Shown piece after piece: positions 1-8,633 of a stretch of 64,000 nucleotides of DNA (within the stretch, counting starts at the first letter, position 1; each line of letters begins with the position of its first letter). The position numbers were made by a program, and so were the translations under genes. Origin of the DNA: Enterococcus sp. 4G2_DIV0659 (GTDB lineage Bacteria; Bacillota; Bacilli; Lactobacillales; Enterococcaceae); NCBI RefSeq assembly GCF_002140715.2, contig NZ_NGLE02000001.1, positions 62,001 through 126,000 on the forward strand. The letters are read 5' to 3'. The notes under the pieces are model-generated. The model had not been told where the DNA came from. It saw nothing but the letters and a program-made list of their open reading frames with translations, and searched no databases.

Positions 1-269
1 TAGCCTAAAGCTAAATAATCTTCTATTTTGATCCCCACACTAATACCAACGGCATAACCAAGTGCATAAACCACAAGATTCAACGGATTATCCAGACGAT
101 TTAACACCATGCTCAGTCCTAATACATAAATGGTTATCTCAGCCATGCTAACTAAAGGAGCAATCAACCGATAACCTTTCATCGTCAACATGAATCGAAT
201 GGTATTTAATGTAATATAAGAAAAGTTAATTATAAATATTGTAAGAAGCATTTTTATGTCGATGTTCAT
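1..269 (-). CDS. UPF0316 family membrane protein (partial, runs off left edge)
   Basis: The reading frame starts at ATG 269, after a GAGGAAT ribosome site, and stays open to base 1, giving the first 89 residues. They are strongly hydrophobic with about three membrane segments, and include the stretch GYAVGISVGIKIEDYLALG. I recognise this as the N-terminal membrane part of UPF0316 proteins (DUF5698). In the family a cytosolic DUF2179 domain follows, which would lie outside the window. No biochemical function is established that I know of. It is transcribed divergently from cardiolipin synthase. Recognition is from memory of the family pattern. Confidence 0.72.
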   Translation of the reverse strand, partial: MNIDIKMLLTIFIINFSYITLNTIRFMLTMKGYRLIAPLVSMAEITIYVLGLSMVLNRLDNPLNLVVYALGYAVGISVGIKIEDYLALG

Positions 270-441
270 TTTATTATTCCTCTTTTCAAATTAAAGATAT
301 CAGCATATTATAGTACAAGATAAACAGAATGAACATAGAGAAAATCAAAATAATTTTGAGAATTAATGGAAATTTTTAAATAGTAAAAAGAATGGTTCTA
401 ATAGTATTATTTAAATGGAAATTAGTCAGCAGTGTTATTGG

Positions 442-470
442 TTGGATCAACGTATTGTTTTTGTTATAAT
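442..470 (+). promoter_or_regulatory. Candidate sigma-A promoter of cls
   Basis: TTGGAT (442-447), a 17-base spacer and a perfect TATAAT (465-470) lie 38 bases upstream of the cardiolipin synthase start. The -10 is consensus and the -35 differs from TTGACA at two positions. Confidence 0.7.
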
Positions 471-507
471 CAATATATTACATATTATAAGGGAGAATTG
501 AAATCGG

Positions 508-1968
508 ATGAGAATTTTTATCATCATAGTACTCGTTCTGCTGTTATTAAATACAACAGCAGCTCTTGTCACTGTCTTTAGAAAACCACGTAGCATTTCC
601 AGTGTTTTAGCCTGGATTATGACATTATTATTTTTACCAGGTATCGGCTTTATTATTTATATTTTTTGCGGAAGAGGAATCAACGGTCAAAAAGTTTTTA
701 ATTTAACAGACTATGATGAAGAGAAAATCTCAGAAATCAAACATAAGGTGGATAAGGACAATTTAAAAGCAAATGGGACATTAGACATCAATTTACTAAC
801 AGATGCACGTGTCTTAAATAAATACTTTAGGAATATGGATTCTTCGCCGCTTAGCAAAAGAAATAACTTACAGATTTATACAGACGGAAAAGAAAAATTT
901 GCTGCATTATTTGAAGATATTCGCCAAGCGAAGGAAAGTATTCATGTAGAATATTATTCATTTTTCAATGACAAGATAGGCAATCAGTTTTTAGATATAC
1001 TGGGAGAGAAAGTCCAAGAGGGAGTGTCTGTTCATTTAATCTATGATCCTTGGGGGTCTCCAGGAGCAAACAAAAAGTTTTTCAAATCGTTTGTTGAATT
1101 AGGTGGAAAGGTAACCCCTTTTATCACGTCCAAAAATATCATTAGTAAAACTCGTTTGAATTATCATTTACATCGGAAAATTGTGGTAATCGATGGGAAA
1201 ATAGGGTGGACTGGCGGCTTCAATGTAGGCGATCAATATCTAGGTGAAAGTAAAAAATTTGGCTATTGGAGAGATACCCATATTCGTTTAGTTGGCACTT
1301 CTGTTTTTTCTTTACAAGAAATTTTTATTATGGACTGGAATGCATCTATACAGCATACATCTAAAAAAATGGATTACCTAGACAAATACTTTCAAATTGC
1401 AGAAGACAACGAGCTGAATAATTTAGCTTTGCAAGTAGTCTCTGATGGACCAGATTCTGAAGAGGAGATTTTAAAAAGTGGATTTATTAAAATGATTTTA
1501 TCCGCTGAAAAATCTGTTTGGATCCAAACACCTTATTTGATTCCTGATGATAGTATGATCAATGCTTTGTTGATTGCTGTTCGCTCAGGTATTGATGTGC
1601 GTATCATGATTCCTTGTATGCCGGACCATCCATTTATTTATCGGGCAACACAGTACTATGCAAATTACCTGCACAACAGAGGGATTAAGATTTATATGTA
1701 TCAAAATGGCTTTCTGCATGCTAAAACAATGATCATTGACAATGAGATCTGCATGGTGGGTACAACGAATCAAGATATCAGAAGTTATGCACTGAATTTC
1801 GAAGTAAGTACGTTTATTTATGACACCCACATTGCTGGAAAATTAACTGAAATATTCGAGAACGATATGACTAACAGTACCTTATTAACGGATAAAATGA
1901 TTAAAGATCAGTCCCACTGGTTACACTTTAAACAGAATTTCTCTCGATTATTGTCACCAATATTGTAA
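508..1968 (+). CDS. cls: Cardiolipin synthase
   Basis: Membrane enzyme that joins two phosphatidylglycerol molecules into cardiolipin and glycerol. Two N-terminal membrane helices (about residues 1-22 and 33-53) are followed by two phospholipase-D domains. The two HKD signatures are visible: HRKIVVID near residue 224 and HAKTMIID near residue 402, each followed by a Gly-rich turn (GWTGGFN and MVGTTN). The length of 486 residues is normal for a bacterial Cls. The ATG at 508 is preceded by AAGGGAGA about 11 bases upstream. It is a single-gene unit with its own promoter and a downstream hairpin. In enterococci Cls mutations are linked to daptomycin response, but nothing here indicates a mutated allele. 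Confidence 0.95.
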   Translation: MRIFIIIVLVLLLLNTTAALVTVFRKPRSISSVLAWIMTLLFLPGIGFIIYIFCGRGINGQKVFNLTDYDEEKISEIKHKVDKDNLKANGTLDINLLTDARVLNKYFRNMDSSPLSKRNNLQIYTDGKEKFAALFEDIRQAKESIHVEYYSFFNDKIGNQFLDILGEKVQEGVSVHLIYDPWGSPGANKKFFKSFVELGGKVTPFITSKNIISKTRLNYHLHRKIVVIDGKIGWTGGFNVGDQYLGESKKFGYWRDTHIRLVGTSVFSLQEIFIMDWNASIQHTSKKMDYLDKYFQIAEDNELNNLALQVVSDGPDSEEEILKSGFIKMILSAEKSVWIQTPYLIPDDSMINALLIAVRSGIDVRIMIPCMPDHPFIYRATQYYANYLHNRGIKIYMYQNGFLHAKTMIIDNEICMVGTTNQDIRSYALNFEVSTFIYDTHIAGKLTEIFENDMTNSTLLTDKMIKDQSHWLHFKQNFSRLLSPIL

Positions 1969-1988
1969 TAAAGAATATTGCAACTTTG

Positions 1989-2036
1989 AATTAAACCAAT
2001 TATTTGCAAATAATAATGCAGGGGATTGGTTTAATT
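1989..2036 (+). terminator. Hairpin after cls
   Basis: AATTAAACCAAT (1989-2000) pairs perfectly with ATTGGTTTAATT (2025-2036), and the right arm runs into TTTTC. The 24-base loop is long for an intrinsic terminator. Probably ends cls transcription. Confidence 0.5.
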
Positions 2037-2068
2037 TTCAACTTATTATTCTAGTTTACATAATATAC

Positions 2069-2132
2069 ATTATACAAAGTAGTTTTTTTGAGGAGGTGTA
2101 TATTGCTCCTCAAAAAAACTACTTTGTATAAT
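2069..2132. repeat. Perfect 27-bp inverted repeat with 10-bp loop
   Basis: The arm at 2069-2095 is exactly complementary to the arm at 2106-2132, with a loop at 2096-2105. Each arm contains a seven-base T or A run next to GAGGAG/CTCCTC. It sits between the convergent cls and hydrolase genes, so it can act as a bidirectional terminator. It is longer and more perfect than usual for one. Confidence 0.75.
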
Positions 2133-2169
2133 TAGGTTATTTGTCCTTCCTAGAAAAGTCTTTTTATAC

Positions 2170-2967
2170 TTAAGTTAAAAAAATCGAAAGTTCTTTTCGT
2201 ATCACATCACGCTCGTCAAGTTGTAAATTATGACCTGCATTATCTAGCAAAATAATCCTGCTATTTAAAAGTTTTTTTCGATGTTTCGTCACATCCTCAT
2301 ATCCAACGACGTCATCTTGTTTACCTAAAATTATCAAACGTTCGCAAGTTGCATCATTAAGCAAAAGTCTTTCCTCGAATGCTAATTTGTATCCATCTCT
2401 TTGAAAAGACTTTTGAAATTCTTGATCTCCAACCGAAAGACCTGGTTGAATCTCAGTTAAATAATTTTTATAACTTGCTTCGGTTATATTCACAACAGCA
2501 TGTTTATATTGTTCAAAAACCAGTTGATTATCAACGTCAAAAGACTCGACTTTATTTACATGTTTTTCGGGTAATGTTCGACTAGAGTTCTCAGCTTTAA
2601 CAACAGGTGCTAGTAACACAGCTTTTTTGATTTTAGTAGGTAATTTTTTGATTAAACCTAGCGCAAGATAACCGCCATACGAATAACCTAAAATTGAAAA
2701 AGACCTTTCACCAATAACCTTATGAACAAACTCAATAAGGATTGTCAATAGATTATCTGCATTCATATCCTTATTGTGAACGTTTGATTTTCCCATGCCT
2801 GGCAAATCTATATAAATTCTTTTATATTTAGTCTTTAATGAAGTTGACTCTTCAAGAATTCCTTGAAGTCCTCTATGATCAATTGAAAATCCATGTAAAA
2901 TAAGCAGTGGTTTTCCCTCTCCGATTATTTTATAATAAATATCTGCCTCTTTATTAGAATAGTACAT
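2170..2967 (-). CDS. Alpha/beta-fold hydrolase
   Basis: 265-residue single-domain hydrolase. The oxyanion stretch LHGFSIDHRG is near residue 24, the nucleophile elbow GYSYGG near 95, a late acidic residue in GKQDDVVG, and the catalytic His in DNAGHNLQLDE near 246. All triad parts are therefore present. The substrate cannot be told from sequence. GAGGAGA lies six bases before ATG 2967. It is the last gene of a three-gene minus-strand unit (acetyltransferase, deaminase, hydrolase) and starts 22 bases after the deaminase stop. The tight spacing suggests one transcript, but the three enzymes do not form a pathway I know. Confidence 0.85.
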   Translation of the reverse strand: MYYSNKEADIYYKIIGEGKPLLILHGFSIDHRGLQGILEESTSLKTKYKRIYIDLPGMGKSNVHNKDMNADNLLTILIEFVHKVIGERSFSILGYSYGGYLALGLIKKLPTKIKKAVLLAPVVKAENSSRTLPEKHVNKVESFDVDNQLVFEQYKHAVVNITEASYKNYLTEIQPGLSVGDQEFQKSFQRDGYKLAFEERLLLNDATCERLIILGKQDDVVGYEDVTKHRKKLLNSRIILLDNAGHNLQLDERDVIRKELSIFLT

Positions 2968-2989
2968 CGATTATCTCCTCTCTTTTGTC

Positions 2990-3439
2990 TTACTTATGTT
3001 TGATAAAATAATCTTTTATCTCATCCAGCATAAAATTTTCGATTAAATCAACTTTGTGAATATACGCCCCTTGTTCAAGAACTTTTTTACATTTTATAAA
3101 AGACCAATTAGGTAAGTTACCTTTAAATCTTGGATCATTTGCATAGACAATGCCATCAAGTTTACTCCAGACTGCAGCAGATGCACACAACGGACAAGGC
3201 TCAAATGTTGAATAAAGCCAATAACCTTTTGGTAAAGAATCTGTTTTTAAAAAAGCGCATGCTTCTCTAATAGCATTGACCTCCGCATGTGCTGTAGGAT
3301 CACATGAATTTTGAACAGTTGTTTTACCTACTGAGACAATCTTCATTTTTTCATCAATAACTGCAGCATAAATCGAATGATTGTTCCATTGTTGAATGAT
3401 TAAGCTAGTCATGATTGCTTTATTAGGATGTTGATTCAT
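2990..3439 (-). CDS. Cytidine/deoxycytidylate-type nucleoside deaminase
   Basis: Zinc-dependent deaminase of the CDA/guanine-deaminase/TadA superfamily. The zinc-binding HAE (HAEVNAIREA) and PCPLC (FEPCPLCASA) motifs are both present, with Glu as the proton shuttle. Substrate is unknown; guanine, cytosine or a modified nucleoside are possible. I place the start at ATG 3439 because GAGGAG lies about 10 bases upstream of it. The longer frame from GTG 3460 would contain that ribosome site inside its own coding region. The protein is then 149 residues. It starts 25 bases after the acetyltransferase stop and is followed by the hydrolase. Confidence 0.85.
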   Translation of the reverse strand: MNQHPNKAIMTSLIIQQWNNHSIYAAVIDEKMKIVSVGKTTVQNSCDPTAHAEVNAIREACAFLKTDSLPKGYWLYSTFEPCPLCASAAVWSKLDGIVYANDPRFKGNLPNWSFIKCKKVLEQGAYIHKVDLIENFMLDEIKDYFIKHK

Positions 3440-3464
3440 ATACCATACACTCCTCTTCACCGAA

Positions 3465-3926
3465 TTACTTCAATTGCTTCGACATACTGATATCAGTTGC
3501 TACAAAGCCTACTTTTTCATATAAATGAATTGCCCCTTTATTATGTGCAAATACGTGTAAATCGATTTGTAAGGCGTTCATCTCTTTGGCCAAATAATCA
3601 AGACAGACTAAAGTTTTTTTGCCGTAGCCTAAATTTCTGAATGCTTCGAATATAATAAAATCATAAATAAATAGCTTGGAATCCTTTAAATGAACCCACA
3701 GAAATCCGACTTTTTTGTTTGCTGACTTTTCAACAATAGAAAACAAATAGTGCTTTTTCGTTTCTTTTCCAGCTGGCAAAAGACTTTCAATACTTTCTTT
3801 AGCTAATTCAAATGCATCCTCGCAAGTCCAAGTTCCAGCAGTTATTTTATCTTGAGCATAATCTTTAATTGCAACAGAGATATAGTTTTTGTAATCTTCG
3901 GTTGTCATTTTTTTTAGTTCAATCAT
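3465..3926 (-). CDS. GNAT family N-acetyltransferase
   Basis: 153-residue acetyl-CoA-dependent acyltransferase. The core GNAT pattern is visible: the beta-4 strand KLFIYDFIIFEAFRN, then the acetyl-CoA pyrophosphate loop RNLGYGKK, and the C-terminal NKGAIHLYEKVGF stretch typical of motif B. The acceptor is unknown. AAGGAG lies 10 bases before ATG 3926. It is the first gene of the three-gene unit and lies downstream of, and in the same direction as, NADH peroxidase. The npr terminator separates the two. Confidence 0.87.
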   Translation of the reverse strand: MIELKKMTTEDYKNYISVAIKDYAQDKITAGTWTCEDAFELAKESIESLLPAGKETKKHYLFSIVEKSANKKVGFLWVHLKDSKLFIYDFIIFEAFRNLGYGKKTLVCLDYLAKEMNALQIDLHVFAHNKGAIHLYEKVGFVATDISMSKQLK

Positions 3927-4017
3927 TATTTAATTCTCCTTATAGCTGTTATTTCATAAGTTTAACACAGTATCTTTGTATCTGACATAACCATCTTACA
4001 TTACTTTTATTTAGTAT

Positions 4018-4063
4018 AAAAAAACCGAGATATCGACCATTACAGGCGGTATCTCGGTTTTTC
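4018..4063 (-). terminator. Intrinsic terminator of npr
   Basis: On the minus strand AAAACCGAGATA pairs with TATCTCGGTTTT and a run of seven T follows. It lies 11 bases after the npr stop. Confidence 0.85.
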
Positions 4064-4073
4064 GGAATGTATC

Positions 4074-5417
4074 TTATTGTTCGTTTTTCATAGCCTCTAA
4101 TGCAGCTGTGTTGATAATGTTCCAAGGTTTGTCAAACGATGGTTGGAAGAAAAAGTCAGCATAAGCTAAGTCTTCAATTGTCATTTTTGCTTTGATAGCT
4201 AGTGAAATCGCATTAATGTTTGCTGTTAGATCAGCTTTTGACATCAATTGAGCCCCTAAAATTTGTGTTGTTTCAGGATCGTAGACTAATTTAAACCACG
4301 CCTTTTGTTTATCTGGATTAAAATCCATCAAATAATCGTCAACCACTAATACAGATTTCGTTGTTTTGTTTAATTTCTTAGCCATTTCATCGTTGATTCC
4401 TGTAGAAGCGAATTTATAGTCAAAAACAGCTAAACCAGAAGAACCTTGAACACCTGGGAATGGTTTCACTGGACCTTGTAAATTTTTAACTGCAAAGCGC
4501 CCTTGTTTTCTTGCATTCGTTGCTAAAGCAATATTGACTTCTGTGTCACCTGGATTGTATTTAATCAGTGTTGCATCCCCTACAGCAAAAACATCAGGTG
4601 CGCTTGTACGCATATATTCGTCTGTTTTGATCAAACCATTTGGATGCAAGTCTAATGTATCTTTTAACCAACCTGTATTAGGTCGGACTCCCACGGCCAC
4701 TACAACAAGATCCGCTTCGTATTCATTTTTGTCGGTTACAACCTTTTGAACATGTCCTTCACCTTTATAACTTTGAACCGTTTCATTTGTTACCACTTTG
4801 ATGTTGTTAGCTTCCATTTCTTCCGTTAAAACGTCTGTAAATTCTTTGTCTAAATAAACACCTAATGGTCGATCTAATATATCAATAACAGTAACATTTT
4901 TTCCTGCTTTAGCAAATGATTCTGCAGCTTCTATACCGATGTAACCACTACCAATAACCACAACATTACTTACTTGTGGATCAATTGTTTTTTGTTTCAA
5001 TTTGATTGCCCATTTTCTACCGCGCATCAAATAAATATTCTCTAATTCTTTTCCTGGAACATTTAATTCAAATGGCACCGCTCCTGGACTAATAATTAAT
5101 TTATCATAATGCTCCACTCGTTCTGTATCTGTTAATAAGTCTTTGACAACAACCATATGATCTTCTGGCTTGATTGCGGTTATTTCTGTGTTGGAGAAAA
5201 CGCTAACGCCTCTACTCTCCATTTTTTCACCTGTCATATATCGAACGGAATTAACATCTTTTACTTTTCCTTCTAGATAAAGCTGCATACCACAGGAAAG
5301 AAAAGAAATGAAATCTCCTTTTTCGTACCATTGAATTTGAGCATCAGGATGTAAATTTAATAATTCTTCAACAGCCTCATATCCTCCGTGTGATGAACCT
5401 AAAACGATAACTTTCAT
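4074..5417 (-). CDS. npr: NADH peroxidase
   Basis: FAD enzyme that reduces H2O2 to water with NADH through a Cys-sulfenic acid. Counting from ATG 5417, the active-site His is residue 10 (GSSHGGYEA) and the redox Cys is residue 42 (FLSCGMQ), as in enterococcal Npr. A second dinucleotide motif, [12 protein letters not shown], is near 154, the FAD-binding VFAVGDA near 280, and the [13 protein letters not shown] signature lies at the C-terminus. The 447-residue length fits. I reject the upstream TTG (5432) because GGAGGT overlaps it and sits seven bases before ATG 5417. It forms a peroxide-handling pair with nox, 14 kb away. Confidence 0.97.
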   Translation of the reverse strand: MKVIVLGSSHGGYEAVEELLNLHPDAQIQWYEKGDFISFLSCGMQLYLEGKVKDVNSVRYMTGEKMESRGVSVFSNTEITAIKPEDHMVVVKDLLTDTERVEHYDKLIISPGAVPFELNVPGKELENIYLMRGRKWAIKLKQKTIDPQVSNVVVIGSGYIGIEAAESFAKAGKNVTVIDILDRPLGVYLDKEFTDVLTEEMEANNIKVVTNETVQSYKGEGHVQKVVTDKNEYEADLVVVAVGVRPNTGWLKDTLDLHPNGLIKTDEYMRTSAPDVFAVGDATLIKYNPGDTEVNIALATNARKQGRFAVKNLQGPVKPFPGVQGSSGLAVFDYKFASTGINDEMAKKLNKTTKSVLVVDDYLMDFNPDKQKAWFKLVYDPETTQILGAQLMSKADLTANINAISLAIKAKMTIEDLAYADFFFQPSFDKPWNIINTAALEAMKNEQ

Positions 5418-5432
5418 TTCTTGTACCTCCAA

Positions 5433-5480
5433 TATTATTTATTATATAATAAATAATATCATAAGAATACAAGCAATAAC
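5433..5480 (-). promoter_or_regulatory. Candidate npr promoter
   Basis: Reading the minus strand, TTGTTA, an 18-base spacer and TATTAT lie in the AT-rich stretch before npr. Several overlapping -10-like hexamers exist, so the exact pair is uncertain. Confidence 0.35.
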
Positions 5481-5495
5481 AAGCACTTAGACTTA

Positions 5496-5528
5496 TCATT
5501 CTCAATTAATATTTATAAATGAGAATGA
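5496..5528. promoter_or_regulatory. Inverted repeat upstream of npr, Fur/PerR-like half sites
   Basis: TCATTCTCA (5496-5504) and TGAGAATGA (5520-5528) are exact reverse complements, 15 bases apart. The half site TGAGAAT resembles Fur-family boxes, although the spacing is not the classical 7-1-7. A PerR gene is present in the window, but binding here is inference. Confidence 0.35.
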
Positions 5529-5597
5529 CGACTATTATGTCTTCTTATATTACTTTACATAATATTTTTATGGTAACCTAATTTGTATGGATAAAAA

Positions 5598-5642
5598 AAT
5601 AACCAACTAAATATAGCGCTAGGCTATATTTAGTTGGTTATT
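5598..5642 (-). terminator. Intrinsic terminator after the amidohydrolase
   Basis: A perfect 20-bp stem (5598-5617 with 5623-5642) and a 5-base loop. On the minus strand the stem is followed by a T-rich tract. It begins within 10 bases of the amidohydrolase stop. Confidence 0.88.
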
Positions 5643-5650
5643 TCGAGTGA

Positions 5651-6874
5651 TTATTTAAAAATTGTGACTTCTTTCTTTACTTCAACTGTGACTTTTCCAT
5701 TTTTAATCACATAATTTCTTTCTGGTATATCAATGATTGCATCGGCTTTTACGGTCGTATCTAGTAAGACTAAATCAGCTTTGTTACCGATTTGGATGCC
5801 GTAATTAGACAGACCTAAGGCTTTTGCTGGATTTTCTGTGATCATTGGTAAAACTGTCGGCAAATCGTCAGCACCGCCAAGATGACCTACTGGTATTGCA
5901 AGCATGGCGATTTGCATTAAATCACCATTTCCATATGGAGTAAAAGCGTTACGAATATTATTCGTTGCTAGGCAAACATTTACACCACCATCACGTAATT
6001 TTCTAATTGGTGTAACTGCTCTTCTAACATTATACGGATCGTTTCTGGCTCCGAGATGTAAGTCAGTCGCTGGAAGAGCCATCACACTTATATTCGCTTC
6101 AGCCATCAATGCAATTATCTCTTTCAAGCGGTTCGGTTCTAAGGCGTGTAGTGCTGTCAAGTGACCGACAGATACTCTTCCTTGATATCTCTCAGCAATC
6201 GTTTTCTGACATAAATATTCTATAGACATATCTGTTGCTTCATCACTAAAGTCTTGATGTAGGTCGATATCCTTATCATATTTTTTGGCAATTTCAAAAA
6301 CTAGATCAATATGTTTATCCGCAGGCGCATCATTATAAGGGATTCCTCCAACAACGTCTGCTCCCATCTCCATTGCTTCATACATCATTTTTTCTGTACC
6401 TGGCGCTTTAAAAATTCCTTCTTGAGGGAAAGCAACGACTTGCATATCAATTAAGTCTCGGTACTCCTCTTTTAATTTTAAAATCGTCTTAAATCCAGTA
6501 AATCCTTGAGCTGGATCAAATTCCGAATGTGTTCTTACCGCAGTTACACCGTGAGCAATAATCATTTCTAAAGCTTTTTTAGCACGGTTGTATATATCTT
6601 CTTCAGTAAATGTCGGTTTCAATTCAGCCGTCACTTGGATTGCTTCTTGCAGCGTGCCAGATTTATTCGGTTTTCTATCTGCGATTAATGCTTTATCCAA
6701 ATGAATATGACTTTCAACTAACCCAGGAATTAAAACTCGGCCATTCGCTTCAATTACTGTCGCTGCATCATCAGTTAAGTCATCGGAAATTGCGACGATT
6801 TTCCCCTCTTTAATCCCTATATCTTGTAACGCTTGTTCATCACTTATTCGCGCCTTTTTAATTAGAATATCCAT
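5651..6874 (-). CDS. Amidohydrolase, cytosine-deaminase-like
   Basis: 407-residue metal-dependent hydrolase of the amidohydrolase superfamily. The layout is of the CodA type: the metal-binding ESHIHLDKAL near residue 54, HQDFSDEA near 207, GHLTALHALEP near 243, and a late PATDLHLGARND holding the Asp/His region. The N-terminal and C-terminal beta strands form the usual small sandwich domain. Cytosine, or an isopropylammelide- or creatinine-like compound, are possible substrates; the sequence does not decide. It starts 23 bases after the membrane permease stop and the two form an apparent operon, so the permease probably imports the substrate. Confidence 0.82.
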   Translation of the reverse strand: MDILIKKARISDEQALQDIGIKEGKIVAISDDLTDDAATVIEANGRVLIPGLVESHIHLDKALIADRKPNKSGTLQEAIQVTAELKPTFTEEDIYNRAKKALEMIIAHGVTAVRTHSEFDPAQGFTGFKTILKLKEEYRDLIDMQVVAFPQEGIFKAPGTEKMMYEAMEMGADVVGGIPYNDAPADKHIDLVFEIAKKYDKDIDLHQDFSDEATDMSIEYLCQKTIAERYQGRVSVGHLTALHALEPNRLKEIIALMAEANISVMALPATDLHLGARNDPYNVRRAVTPIRKLRDGGVNVCLATNNIRNAFTPYGNGDLMQIAMLAIPVGHLGGADDLPTVLPMITENPAKALGLSNYGIQIGNKADLVLLDTTVKADAIIDIPERNYVIKNGKVTVEVKKEVTIFK

Positions 6875-6897
6875 TGTTTACACCCCATCTATTTTAG

Positions 6898-8253
6898 TTA
6901 AATAAAGAATCCAATTGCTATCAATATCACAGAAGCTATACTAATCCATTTTACGTTGCCTTTTACAACCTCTAGTATAGGGATTTGGAAGCCTGATGAT
7001 AATGCCTGCATCGTAATATTTACAAAACTCATTTGACTACCTAGACCTACACCGACTGCGACTAATCCAAGTTCTATTGAAGAAAAGCCCAATGATACAG
7101 CTACTGGTAATACTAGAGTCAATACTGAGCCAACATAAGCACCAGCAGGAACACCAATCAAAATTCCGGTTAAAATAGCAACTGGAACCATGATCATAGC
7201 TGGAGCAGCGCTTGCAATGCCCGCAATAACAGCAAAAGTACCTGTTTGAGCAATAATATTAATAAAAGCTAGAAAAATCCCTACTTGAAAGAGTCGAGTT
7301 AAAATATAAGTTGAGCCATCAACCATTGCTTCAACGGACTGATTCAATGTAAAATCAGAACAAATAAAAATTAATGCCAATGTTAAAATCATATACACTA
7401 AAGGAGTCAATAATGGGAAGCCAGCTAAGTCATTTACTACAGGACCAAAAATGACAGCAAACAATAAGAAAATTGCAGGTAATGTTAATTTAAATAACGC
7501 TTTGTTACTCATTGTTGCGTATTCATCATCACTATTTTCTTTAAAACCAATGTTTCGTCTTTTTGTTCCCCAAAAAGCTAAAATGATTGCTAAAACACAA
7601 AAGACTAACCAAATTGGACGCATATCAGAAACATATTTAGCAACACTAAAATCGCCTAGTTTGGAAACAATACTCGATTCTAATGAAGCTGGTGATGTTG
7701 TAAATGAAACTGCTGCAGCTAGTGACATCGCAGCAATCAACTCAGGAACTACACCAACGGCCACAAATGCCAAGGGTGCAATAACCATAGCACTTCCTCC
7801 GCCAATACCAGACATATAAGTCGCTGCAGCTAATAAAATAACAATAAATGCTGAAACGTATTCTACTTTTCCTTTTGTTCCTCTTTTTGCCAATGTTAAG
7901 GCCGCTGAATAACCACCAGATTTAAACACAGCCATTGCAACAGCAGAATTAATAATAGGAACAGTTATTCCAAGCATCATAGGAATTGTTTCCAATAACT
8001 GTTTATTTGCTTGTTCTATACCAATTCCACCGATAATCATTGCCAATACACCGCCAACAAATCCAGCAATAATCATATCAACTTTCATAAATAACAGAAC
8101 CAAAACGAGAATCAACGGGATTATAACAATAACTGCCTTTATCCCTGTTGGTGCCGTAATCTTACCAATTTCTTGAGCAAATGCCGGCACAAAAGAAAAA
8201 AGAAATAAAATACCGAGCAATGCCCCACTTAAAAACCTTTTTGCCATTTTCAT
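6898..8253 (-). CDS. Multi-spanning membrane permease, substrate unknown
   Basis: About 451 residues with roughly eleven or twelve hydrophobic segments and Gly-rich re-entrant-like loops (MSGIGGGSAMVIAP near residue 150 and GVPAGAYVGS near 370). Two similar halves suggest an ion-transporter-superfamily carrier, of the group with dicarboxylate, citrate and Na+/H+ antiporter families. I do not recognise the exact family. I choose ATG 8253 because GAGGAG lies eight bases upstream; a longer frame from 8295 lacks a ribosome site. The N-terminus ending FVPAFAQE looks like a signal peptide or first helix. It is co-transcribed with the amidohydrolase. Confidence 0.75.
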   Translation of the reverse strand: MKMAKRFLSGALLGILFLFSFVPAFAQEIGKITAPTGIKAVIVIIPLILVLVLLFMKVDMIIAGFVGGVLAMIIGGIGIEQANKQLLETIPMMLGITVPIINSAVAMAVFKSGGYSAALTLAKRGTKGKVEYVSAFIVILLAAATYMSGIGGGSAMVIAPLAFVAVGVVPELIAAMSLAAAVSFTTSPASLESSIVSKLGDFSVAKYVSDMRPIWLVFCVLAIILAFWGTKRRNIGFKENSDDEYATMSNKALFKLTLPAIFLLFAVIFGPVVNDLAGFPLLTPLVYMILTLALIFICSDFTLNQSVEAMVDGSTYILTRLFQVGIFLAFINIIAQTGTFAVIAGIASAAPAMIMVPVAILTGILIGVPAGAYVGSVLTLVLPVAVSLGFSSIELGLVAVGVGLGSQMSFVNITMQALSSGFQIPILEVVKGNVKWISIASVILIAIGFFI

Positions 8254-8455
8254 AATACGTCTCCTCACAATAGTTAATAAAATCATTTTAAGCATCTAGT
8301 TATACCTATTTGTTTTAAATTTTGAATTAGGATAAATAACTAGAAAAATCACCAACGCCTTACTGTATACTCCTCTCCTTTCATTTATAATAATACGTTT
8401 ATTTTACAAAAAAAGAAAAGAGAATGCACTTACATAAATGATCTATACAAAAAAT
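8254..8455. other. Intergenic stretch before the permease; no gene seen
   Basis: AT-rich region that must hold the promoter of the permease-amidohydrolase unit on the minus strand. I see no convincing promoter pair, RNA motif or reading frame in it. Confidence 0.5.
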
Positions 8456-8622
8456 GAGTGTGGGACAAAAAACTAAAAATCAGTTTTGTTTCACACTCTA
8501 AATCCTAATAAACGGTGGACAAAAGCCAGGTTCTTCGGCAATTTTGCAAAAATCGAGCAATGCAAGAAGCGTATTGTTCGATTTTTGCATTGCTCGAACC
8601 TAATCAACTTTTGTCTCAACCT
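8456..8622. repeat. Composite hairpin element (GTGTGGGACAAAA type) downstream of metA
   Basis: Two adjacent hairpins. The first, 8456-8498, pairs GAGTGTG...ACAAAA with GTTTTGT...CACACTC. The second, about 8514-8622, has nested arms: GGTGGACAAAAG with CTTTTGTCTCAACC, AGGTTC with GAACCT, and TGCAAAAATCGA (8545-8556) with TCGATTTTTGCA (8578-8589). On the minus strand the unit follows the metA stop and ends in a T-run, so it works at least as a terminator. GGGACAAAA hairpins recur at 60893-60928. I believe similar intergenic elements are common in enterococci. Confidence 0.7.
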
Positions 8623-8633
8623 CATCATAGTCA

